Part shown: one piece after another, positions 1 through 5,387 of the stretch | How positions within the stretch are numbered: position 1 is the first letter of the stretch | How the letters are laid out: the number at the start of each line of letters is the position of its first letter | Source: Sphingobacteriales bacterium | GTDB lineage: Bacteria > Bacteroidota > Bacteroidia > Sphingobacteriales > Sphingobacteriaceae | DNA: 10,115 nucleotides | Direction of reading: 5' to 3' | Assembly: GCA_020058405.1 (NCBI GenBank) | Contig: JAGVEE010000163.1 | Coordinates: forward strand, 1-10,115 | Position numbers and translations under genes: made by a program | Notes under the pieces: generated by a model | Databases searched by the model: none | What the model saw: only the letters and a program-made list of their open reading frames with translations | Told to the model about the DNA's origin: nothing

Positions 1-289
1 CGTAACATACCAATGAGTTGTTTACAGAAACAACTACCGATGCAGATGCATCTACTTTAGATAATTCTTCCATAGCCAACACATATGAAATAGTATCTAA
101 GCCAGCGCCTCCGTATTTAGGATCTACCATCATTCCTAAGAATCCTAGTTCTCCTAATTTTTTTATTTGTTCTGCAGGAAATTTTTGATGTTCATCACGC
201 TCAATTACTCCAGGTTTTAATTCAGTTTGAGCGAAATCTCTCGCTGCTTGTTGAATCATTAAGTGTTCTTCTGAAAGTTCGAAATGCAT
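1..289 (-). CDS. Acyl-CoA dehydrogenase, N-terminal part (cut by window edge)
   Basis: Translating the minus strand from the ATG at 289-287 gives 96 codons that stay open to the window edge; the family is about 380 residues, so only the first quarter is here. The protein begins MHFELSEEHLMIQQAARDFA and continues with a YGGAGLD turn and an AMEELSKVDAS helix. These are hallmarks of the alpha-helical N-terminal domain of FAD-dependent acyl-CoA dehydrogenases, closest in feel to the short-chain (butyryl-CoA) type. By family knowledge it forms a trans-2-enoyl-CoA from an acyl-CoA and passes electrons to electron-transfer flavoprotein. The FAD-binding residues and the catalytic glutamate lie outside the window, so chain-length preference cannot be judged. 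It starts 7 bases after the rfaE2 stop and is probably the last visible gene of the panC operon. No Shine-Dalgarno sequence is seen. Confidence 0.9.
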   Translation of the reverse strand, partial: MHFELSEEHLMIQQAARDFAQTELKPGVIERDEHQKFPAEQIKKLGELGFLGMMVDPKYGGAGLDTISYVLAMEELSKVDASASVVVSVNNSLVCY

Positions 290-296
290 AAAAAAA

Positions 297-803
297 TTAT
301 TTAGTGTTTTTAATTTTGTTAATTATGTTGCTGGTAGAATAACCATCAATAAAGTTCATTGTTTCAACGCTACCACCATTTGCCATTACTATATCGGCAC
401 CAACTATTTTATCGATTGTATAATCACTGCCTTTTACTAAGATATCAGGTTTTAAAAAATTTATCAAATCATAAGGGGTTTCTTCATCAAACAAAACAAC
501 AGCATCAACAAAAAAAAGAGATGCCATAATTTCTGCTCTCGAGCGCTCGTCTTGTATTGGGCGGTTTGGCCCTTTTATATCACTTACAGATTTATCTGAA
601 TTTAACCCAACAATCATTCGGTCTGCAATAGATGCAGTTTTAGAAAGGTAATCAATATGCCCTTTGTGTAATATATCAAAACAACCATTAGTAAAAACTA
701 CTTTTAAGCCCATGTAATGCCAAATGCTTAGCATACCTAGTGCTTCTTCGCGACCCACAATTTTCGATCGCATTTTTTCGTTTTTATCAACTGTTATTTT
801 CAT
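297..803 (-). CDS. rfaE2: D-glycero-beta-D-manno-heptose 1-phosphate adenylyltransferase (RfaE2/HldE C-terminal type)
   Basis: This 168-residue cytidylyltransferase-fold protein carries FTNGCFDILHKGH (37-49), with the HxGH nucleotide-binding motif HKGH at 46-49. It also has VGLNSDKSV near 65-73, LKPDILVKGSDY (about 117-128) and a C-terminal YSTSNII segment matching the family's second signature. Such proteins transfer AMP from ATP to heptose 1-phosphate, making ADP-heptose for the LPS inner core. E. coli fuses this domain to a kinase (HldE); here the adenylyltransferase is stand-alone, as is common outside the enterobacteria, and the kinase is not in the window. Start: ATG at 803 is used, which overlaps the upstream gene by 17 bases; a second ATG at residue 11 (position 773) would remove the overlap and still leave the whole domain. 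Function is confident; the start is less so. Confidence 0.92.
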   Translation of the reverse strand: MKITVDKNEKMRSKIVGREEALGMLSIWHYMGLKVVFTNGCFDILHKGHIDYLSKTASIADRMIVGLNSDKSVSDIKGPNRPIQDERSRAEIMASLFFVDAVVLFDEETPYDLINFLKPDILVKGSDYTIDKIVGADIVMANGGSVETMNFIDGYSTSNIINKIKNTK

Positions 804-1794
804 TCTTCTTATAGTTTATAAATATAAATAATAAGCTGATGCTACCAACTAATAAAATAGATAATATTTGTGAAGAGTGATTTAAGGTTGCATAAATTAA
901 TCCGTCGGCCGAATTAATGCCATATACCAACAATGCAACTTGTATGGCCGCCTCGTATGCTCCAATACCGCCTTGTACTGGCGCCGACATTCCGATGCCG
1001 CCAACAGCCATTATAAACAATGCGGAACTAATACTTAAACTCGAGGTTGGCTCAATAGCAAAAAAGCATAACCAAGTAGAGAGGGTGTACATAGCCCAAA
1101 TAAATACTGAGTAAATAATAAATAAGCCTTTTTGTTCGAGTTTTAGAATCGATAAAACACCATCTTTAAAGCCTAATAATACTTCCCAAATTTTATTGTA
1201 AATTTTATTGTTTAATAATTGTTGATGGTATTTTTTTAGCAGATAAAATGCGCCTATCATCAACAATATTAAGAGTATTAAAATCAATAGAGAGGATGAT
1301 GCATTTTGAAATTTACTGAGAAATGGATTGATAATATTTGCAAACAAAAACTCTTGAATGGTATTGTATTCTATTAAAATAGAGAGCAATAATATTCCTA
1401 ATAGGAATATTACGTCGATAATTCTTTCAATAATTACGGTACCAATTAAGGAGTTTAAGGGGATTTTATCTGTTCTAGTGAGCACGCCACATCTAGAAAC
1501 TTCGCCCATACGAGGTACTGCTAAATTAGCCAAATAGCCAATCATAACAGAGTGAAACATGTTTGAATTTTTAGGAGTGTAACCTAAAGGCTTTATCAAC
1601 ATTTTCCAGCGAAGTGCTCTTGCATAATGTGCAAGCATGGATACAAAAACAGATAAAAACACCCAAGTGTAATTGGCTCTTAACAGTTGTTGCCAAATGA
1701 GATTTATATCTTGCCCTCTAAACGCAAGCCATAGCAATAGTGCAGCAATTGCTAGTAAAAAAATGTACTTTAATACGGGTAAGGTGGATTTCAA
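787..1794 (-). CDS. Lysylphosphatidylglycerol synthase TM-region / UPF0104 family integral membrane protein
   Basis: This 335-residue protein is very hydrophobic, with roughly eight to nine predictable membrane segments (about 7-25, 43-60, 78-93, 116-140, 167-187, 226-246, 256-292, 305-326). It has the family's conserved loops: ALRWKMLIKPLGY (about 59-71), AVPRMGEVSRCGVL (about 92-105) and GGIGMSAPVQGGIGAYE (about 264-280). The family covers the flippase-like membrane half of MprF and many stand-alone proteins thought to move or handle lipid-linked substrates. The soluble aminoacyl-transferase half of MprF is absent, so lysyl-PG synthesis should not be assumed. The most upstream start is a TTG at 1794, 6 bases after the panD stop and inside an eight-T run. 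The next ATG (residue 53) would delete the first membrane segment, so TTG is favoured. The 3' end overlaps rfaE2, suggesting an envelope role. The substrate is unknown. Confidence 0.85.
   Translation of the reverse strand: MKSTLPVLKYIFLLAIAALLLWLAFRGQDINLIWQQLLRANYTWVFLSVFVSMLAHYARALRWKMLIKPLGYTPKNSNMFHSVMIGYLANLAVPRMGEVSRCGVLTRTDKIPLNSLIGTVIIERIIDVIFLLGILLLSILIEYNTIQEFLFANIINPFLSKFQNASSSLLILILLILLMIGAFYLLKKYHQQLLNNKIYNKIWEVLLGFKDGVLSILKLEQKGLFIIYSVFIWAMYTLSTWLCFFAIEPTSSLSISSALFIMAVGGIGMSAPVQGGIGAYEAAIQVALLVYGINSADGLIYATLNHSSQILSILLVGSISLLFIFINYKKNENNS
1390..1412. repeat. 23-bp perfect palindrome inside the UPF0104 gene
   Basis: Two 11-base arms (TAATATTCCTA at 1390-1400 and TAGGAATATTA at 1402-1412) flank a single central A. 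On the coding (minus) strand it spells part of a membrane helix (Ile-Phe-Leu-Leu-Gly-Ile-Leu). AT-rich hydrophobic codons can produce such symmetry by chance. I see no function, and it is recorded only as a visible structure. Confidence 0.5.
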
Positions 1795-1800
1795 AAAAAA

Positions 1801-2148
1801 TTAGATTAACCTGTTATTAGCGTCTGGGAAAATAGAAATAGGCTCAAAGGTTTTAGCCTCTTCAAAATCCATGCTAGCATAAGAAATAACGATAACGATG
1901 TCGCCAACTTGTGCTTTCCTGGCTGCGGGACCATTTAAGCATACAATACCTGTACCTCTTTCGCCTTTAATTACATAGGTTTCTAAACGTTCACCATTGT
2001 TTACATTTACAACTTGTACTTTTTCATGTACAATTAAATTTGCGGCATCCATCAAATCTTCGTCAATTGTAATGCTACCCACATAATTTAACTCAGCTTG
2101 AGTAATTTTTGCTCTATGAATTTTTGATTTTAAAACTTCGATTTGCAT
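1801..2148 (-). CDS. panD: Aspartate 1-decarboxylase proenzyme
   Basis: PanD decarboxylates L-aspartate to beta-alanine, the amine half of pantothenate. It is made as a proenzyme that cleaves itself at a Gly-Ser bond, producing the pyruvoyl cofactor. Started at the ATG at 2148 the protein has 115 residues, begins MQIEVLKSKIHRA and places the cleavage pair exactly at Gly24-Ser25 (YVGSITID), the standard family position. Other visible family motifs are Lys9, the HEKVQVVNVNNGER segment and the LNGPAARKAQVGD loop (about 71-83). A frame-open TTG at 2157 would add three residues (MRP), but that TTG belongs to a promoter -7 match (CAAAGGTA at 2155-2162), so ATG 2148 is chosen. panC ends 39 bases upstream and supplies the next pathway step; the UPF0104 gene follows after 6 bases. 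Confidence 0.96.
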   Translation of the reverse strand: MQIEVLKSKIHRAKITQAELNYVGSITIDEDLMDAANLIVHEKVQVVNVNNGERLETYVIKGERGTGIVCLNGPAARKAQVGDIVIVISYASMDFEEAKTFEPISIFPDANNRLI

Positions 2149-2154
2149 AGGTCG

Positions 2155-2162
2155 CAAAGGTA
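2155..2162 (-). promoter_or_regulatory. Candidate Bacteroidota -7 element (TACCTTTG) for panD, possibly leaderless
   Basis: On the minus strand TACCTTTG fits TAnnTTTG exactly, and the panD ATG begins 7 bases beyond its last G. Initiation at the usual distance would begin at or within a base or two of the ATG. No TTG sits 17-23 bases upstream (the nearest is only 11 away), so the -33 element is missing. It could be an internal promoter in the panC-panD gap or a chance match. Confidence 0.4.
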
Positions 2163-2187
2163 TGATAATAATTCAAATTTTGAAGAA

Positions 2188-3039
2188 TTATGCCCTGATG
2201 TACATGTTATCGATTAGTCTTGTATTGCCTAATCTAACCGCAATAATCATCAATAAAGGACTATTTTCATCAATATTTTCAATTATTTCCAATTTGTCGG
2301 GATTTACAATATCCACATATTCAATTTTTATATCAGAAATTGTGTTGAGTATAGTTAATGCCTGATTTTTCAATTCAGATAGGTCTTTACTGCCCTTAGA
2401 TATGCTTAATCGAGTGTTTTCTAGTGCCTTATAAATATTACCTGCACTTTGTCTCTCTATTGCATTTAATCTGCCGTTTCTGGAGCTCATGGCTAAGCCA
2501 CTTTCTTCGCGAATAATTGGGCAAATATGTAGGTTAATGGCAAGTTTGAAATCTGCAATTAGCTTTTTTATGATCAAGGTTTGCTGAAAATCTTTTTGTC
2601 CGAAATAAGCATTTGTAGGTTTAACAATATTAAATAGCTTATAAACTACTTGGCCTACTCCTTTAAAATGACCAGGGCGCATTGCCCCTTCCCAAATTTG
2701 CTCGAGCTTACCGAAAGAATGTTCCCAAGTTTCACCATCTGCATAAATATCATTTACATCTGGTAAAAATAGGTAATGGCAACCAGCCGATTCTAACAAC
2801 TCAATATCTTTCTCTATTGGGCGCGGATATTTTTCTAAGTCCTTTGGGTCGTTAAACTGCGTTGGGTTTACAAAAACACTGCAAATTACGACGTCGTTTT
2901 CTAAAATCGCCTTTTTTAACAAAGATATATGACCTTCGTGTAAAGCTCCCATAGTAGGAACAAAGCCAATTTTTTTGGCAGATGAGCGTAAAGGCGAGAG
3001 GATTAAGTCTAGCTCTTTTGAGGTTTTTACAACTTTCAA
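2188..3039 (-). CDS. panC: Pantothenate synthetase (pantoate-beta-alanine ligase)
   Basis: PanC joins pantoate to beta-alanine using ATP, through a pantoyl-adenylate intermediate. The 283-residue length is typical. The signatures appear in order: PTMGALHEGHISL (28-40, with the HIGH-like His34/His37 pair), SVFVNPTQF (54-62), RPGHFKGV (121-128), FGQKDFQQ (146-153) and SGLAMSSRN (180-188, the KMSKS-like loop that contacts ATP). Every catalytic segment is intact. The start is a TTG at 3039: the frame has no earlier ATG, and the first internal ATG (Met30) lies inside the active-site motif, so a non-ATG start is required. It is the first gene of the minus-strand operon and feeds on beta-alanine made by PanD just downstream. 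panB is not in the window. I could not find a consensus promoter for it in the 156-base divergent gap. Confidence 0.96.
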   Translation of the reverse strand: MKVVKTSKELDLILSPLRSSAKKIGFVPTMGALHEGHISLLKKAILENDVVICSVFVNPTQFNDPKDLEKYPRPIEKDIELLESAGCHYLFLPDVNDIYADGETWEHSFGKLEQIWEGAMRPGHFKGVGQVVYKLFNIVKPTNAYFGQKDFQQTLIIKKLIADFKLAINLHICPIIREESGLAMSSRNGRLNAIERQSAGNIYKALENTRLSISKGSKDLSELKNQALTILNTISDIKIEYVDIVNPDKLEIIENIDENSPLLMIIAVRLGNTRLIDNMYIRA

Positions 3040-3107
3040 AATAGTCTTTAAAAAGAGGGCTAAATTTGGAAAAATAATTAGAATAACAAGTGCTTTATTA
3101 TAAATTG

Positions 3108-3138
3108 TTGAAAAAATTGAATATTATTTGTATATTTG
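3108..3138 (+). promoter_or_regulatory. Bacteroidota-type promoter of the GT5-like/DUF4270/glmS cluster
   Basis: TTG at 3108-3110 is followed by exactly 20 bases and then TATATTTG at 3131-3138. This is a full match to the phylum's housekeeping pattern TTG-N17-23-TAnnTTTG. Transcription should begin about 3143-3146, giving a leader of about 50 bases. The rest of the 3040-3195 gap is AT-rich and shows no good minus-strand match for panC. Confidence 0.75.
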
Positions 3139-3145
3139 CAGTCCC

Positions 3146-3172
3146 AATTCATTTCGCCTTCGGGCGGTAATT
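3146..3172 (+). promoter_or_regulatory. 5'-leader hairpin with UUCG tetraloop
   Basis: CGCC (3155-3158), TTCG (3159-3162) and GGCG (3163-3166) form a four-pair GC stem capped by the very stable C(UUCG)G loop. A T-G wobble extends it (3154 with 3167), and AATT at 3146-3149 can pair with AATT at 3169-3172 beyond a small internal loop. Given the promoter just upstream, this would be the first structure in the mRNA. It lacks a T-tract, so it is not a standard terminator. A role in mRNA stability or translation control is inference. Confidence 0.55.
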
Positions 3173-3180
3173 TGTTGATT

Positions 3181-3185
3181 AGGAG
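3181..3185 (+). promoter_or_regulatory. Shine-Dalgarno-like AGGAG ahead of the GT5-like gene
   Basis: AGGAG lies 10 bases before the ATG at 3196. It stands out because the other genes here show no comparable site, in keeping with the usual lack of Shine-Dalgarno sequences in Bacteroidota. It supports the chosen start and suggests efficient translation, but the spacing is slightly long. Confidence 0.5.
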
Positions 3186-3195
3186 TTAGTTCAGT

Positions 3196-4023
3196 ATGGC
3201 AAAAACAAAGATTCTCTTTATCACTCACGAAATGTCTCCTTTTTTGGAGATATCAAAAATCGCGAAAATAACACGTCAGTTACCACAGGCAATGCAAGAA
3301 AAAGGATTTGAGATCCGTATTCTGATGCCACGTTTCGGTAATATTAACGAAAGAAGAAACAGGTTACACGAAGTAATTCGTTTATCTGGAATGAACATCG
3401 TTATTAATGACAACGACAATCCATTAATTATAAAAGTAGCTTCCTTGCCAACAGCACGTATGCAAGTTTACTTTTTAGATAATGAAGAGTATTTCCAACG
3501 CAAATCTATATTTAGAGATGCAAAAGAGAACTTCCACACGGATAACGACGAGCGAATGATCTTCTTTTGCAAAGGTGCAATTGAAACCGTTAAAAAATTA
3601 GGATGGATGCCAGATGTAGTGCATTGTTTCGGATGGATGAGTAGTTTAGTACCTATGTACTTAAAAACTTCATACAAAGAAGATCCAATGTTTAAGAACA
3701 CCAAGGTAGTATATTCTGTTTATGAAAACTGTTTCACAGAAACCTTAAATAAAGACCTTAAAACGAAATCATTGATGCCCGAAATGTCGGCAACAGATAC
3801 TGCATTATTAAAAGACGGTACTTGTACCTCTTTACATATTAATGCAATTAATTATTCTGATGCAGTAATTAAGGCAGACGAAAACATAGATAGTGCCGTT
3901 ATTAAGTATCTTTCTAAGCAAAGCGACAAAAACATTGTAGAAAACATCAATCATGATGAAATCGATTTCGATGCTTTTGTTCAGTTTTACGAAGAAGTAA
4001 ATGAAGAATTAGTAACTGCTTAA
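3196..4023 (+). CDS. Glycogen/starch synthase-like protein, single GT5 N-terminal domain (probably non-catalytic)
   Basis: The 275-residue product resembles only the N-terminal Rossmann half of glycogen synthase (GT5; full enzymes are about 470-500 residues). The match is visible in KILFITHEMSPF (5-16), LPQAMQEKGFEIRILMPRFG (29-48), a region resembling the glucan-binding side near VYFLDNEEYF (91-100), and PDVVHCFGWMSSLVPMYLK (139-157), which aligns with the PDVVHxHDW segment. The KxGGLGD motif that binds ADP-glucose is replaced by EISKIAK (18-24), and HDW has become FGW. The C-terminal GT-B half with the catalytic glutamate and phosphate-binding lysine is absent; the frame ends cleanly in an acidic tail, so this looks like a designed short form, not a recent break. 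Annotating it as an active glycogen synthase would be risky. It is first in a cluster with a lipoprotein gene (13-base gap) and glmS. Its real role is unknown. Confidence 0.8.
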   Translation: MAKTKILFITHEMSPFLEISKIAKITRQLPQAMQEKGFEIRILMPRFGNINERRNRLHEVIRLSGMNIVINDNDNPLIIKVASLPTARMQVYFLDNEEYFQRKSIFRDAKENFHTDNDERMIFFCKGAIETVKKLGWMPDVVHCFGWMSSLVPMYLKTSYKEDPMFKNTKVVYSVYENCFTETLNKDLKTKSLMPEMSATDTALLKDGTCTSLHINAINYSDAVIKADENIDSAVIKYLSKQSDKNIVENINHDEIDFDAFVQFYEEVNEELVTA

Positions 4024-4036
4024 TTATCGGTATTAA

Positions 4037-5341
4037 ATGAAATTTATTAAAAGTAGAGACTTATTAATCTTATTAATAAGTCTTTTTATTTTACAATCCT
4101 GCAAAAAAGAAGGCGATATTGGTTTGGAACAACAAATCGACGAAGAAGGATTATATGGTAAGTTGGTAGATACTAGCACTATCAGAATGTATTCTGTAAA
4201 AGATGACAGTTTAATTACCTCCAACTTTGTACGTAACCAAGTCGGTGAATTTCAAGACCCGCTATTCGGCAAAACTATTGCTACCATTGCATTTCAGGCA
4301 ACTTTGCCAAAAAACAATGTCGACTTCGGCACTGGAGTAGTGTTAGATTCGGTGGTATTAGTAATGGCATACCCTTCTGTAAAAGCAGAGCGTTTCTATG
4401 GAGATTCTAGCTCAAGGTTTGAAGTAAAACTTCATCAGCTTGATGAAGATATTTACAACGATTCTACTTATTACTCAAATAGAATTTTTAGACTAAAATC
4501 TACACCCATTGGCACGATGTCTTATCAACCAAGACCCGATGATTCTATTACCATTCAAAATGTAAGAGTAGGCAAAGCCGATACCATTGCAAAAATTTAT
4601 CCTCATTTAAGAATGCGTTTAAACGATGCATTTGGAAACGAAATATTAGCTAAATCAGGACAAACAGATTTAAGTACCGGTGCTGCATTTTTAGCGGCAT
4701 ACAAAGGTTTTTACTTAAGTGCAACAAGGGTTTCGGGCGATGGTGGTATTTTATCATACGACTTAACAAACTCAAACAGATCATACATTGTACTTTATTA
4801 CAAAACAAGTACAGACACTACCAATTTTGTGTTAAACATTAATTCTTCTTCAGCAAACATTAATCATTATGAACATGATTATACTGGCACTGAAGTAGCG
4901 ACTCAACTAGCCGATTCTAATTTAGGCAACGACAAGGTTTTTGTTCAATCACTTGCAGGCTTAAGAGGTAAAATGAAATTTCCTAACATAGATAGGTTAT
5001 TAGATTCGGGAGCGATTGCAGTTAACAAAGCAGAATTAATTTTCAAACCTTTAAGTGGCTCGGAAAGTCCATATGCGCCAATTATTACCTTTACCGTTAA
5101 AGGCAGATTTTCTGATAACTCGGAAACGCTTTTAAATACTGGCGTTTACAACAGTACAAAAAAAGAATACAAAATTGATTTAACACGTTCAATTCAATTT
5201 ATAATCGACAAGAAGTTGGTATTAAAAGAGTTGTACATCGAAGATAATTCGAAACAAATCAATCCTAGAAGAACATTAATAGCAGGTGTTAATTCATCAA
5301 ACCCAATAAAGCTTAGAATATTTTATACTAAACTTTATTAG
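4037..5341 (+). CDS. DUF4270-type outer-membrane/surface lipoprotein
   Basis: This 434-residue protein has a clear lipoprotein signal: short basic start (MKFIKSR), hydrophobic core 9-19, lipobox LQSC with Cys22 as the predicted acylated residue, then KKEGD. The charged residues just after the cysteine recall the Bacteroidota surface-export signal, but this is only suggestive. The mature part is beta-rich with no enzyme motif. Features such as VRNQVGEFQDPLFGKT (about 65-80), the spaced DSVVLVMAY strand (about 104-112) and a C-terminal RTLIAGVNSSNPIKLRIFYT segment fit the DUF4270 family, whose function I do not know. Family assignment is from recognition and has not been searched. It begins 13 bases after the GT5-like stop, so co-transcription is likely, and glmS follows after 46 bases. 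The signal-peptide codons contain a strong inverted repeat. Confidence 0.8.
   Translation: MKFIKSRDLLILLISLFILQSCKKEGDIGLEQQIDEEGLYGKLVDTSTIRMYSVKDDSLITSNFVRNQVGEFQDPLFGKTIATIAFQATLPKNNVDFGTGVVLDSVVLVMAYPSVKAERFYGDSSSRFEVKLHQLDEDIYNDSTYYSNRIFRLKSTPIGTMSYQPRPDDSITIQNVRVGKADTIAKIYPHLRMRLNDAFGNEILAKSGQTDLSTGAAFLAAYKGFYLSATRVSGDGGILSYDLTNSNRSYIVLYYKTSTDTTNFVLNINSSSANINHYEHDYTGTEVATQLADSNLGNDKVFVQSLAGLRGKMKFPNIDRLLDSGAIAVNKAELIFKPLSGSESPYAPIITFTVKGRFSDNSETLLNTGVYNSTKKEYKIDLTRSIQFIIDKKLVLKELYIEDNSKQINPRRTLIAGVNSSNPIKLRIFYTKLY
4055..4085 (+). repeat. 12-bp perfect inverted repeat plus T-tract inside the lipoprotein signal-peptide codons
   Basis: AGACTTATTAAT (4057-4068) and ATTAATAAGTCT (4072-4083) are exact reverse complements around a 3-base loop, CTT. 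A G-T wobble (4056/4084) and an A-T pair (4055/4085) extend the stem to 14 positions. T-rich sequence follows (TTTTTATTTT, 4083-4092). In RNA this is shaped like an intrinsic terminator but with an almost pure A-U stem. It begins 15 bases after the ATG's last base. It may affect translation or cause premature termination, or it may follow by chance from Leu/Ile codons. Confidence 0.5.
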
Positions 5342-5387
5342 AATTAGAATAGAATCTTTTACATTTATACATTAAAATCAAATACGT

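Noticed and set aside
917..1114. 65-codon open frame on the plus strand opposite the UPF0104 gene
   Set aside because: It is antisense to conserved membrane-protein motifs, has no promoter or family resemblance, and is explained as a shadow frame.
787..1794. Annotation of the membrane protein as MprF
   Set aside because: Only the flippase-like membrane part is present; the soluble lysyl-transferase domain that defines MprF synthesis activity is missing.
2162..2365. 67-codon hydrophobic plus-strand frame opposite panC
   Set aside because: It overlaps the conserved 3' part of panC antisense; hydrophobicity arises from AT-rich codons read in reverse.
3069..3076. Minus-strand TATTTTTC as a panC -7 element
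   Set aside because: One mismatch at the key last position and no -33 TTG at a suitable distance.
5360..5367. TACATTTA as a glmS -7 element
   Set aside because: It misses the final G of TAnnTTTG and no TTG lies at the right distance, so it is too weak to list as a promoter.
5342..5387. glmS ribozyme or other riboswitch upstream of glmS
   Set aside because: The gap is only 46 bases of simple AT-rich sequence, far too short for the ribozyme and with no matching core.
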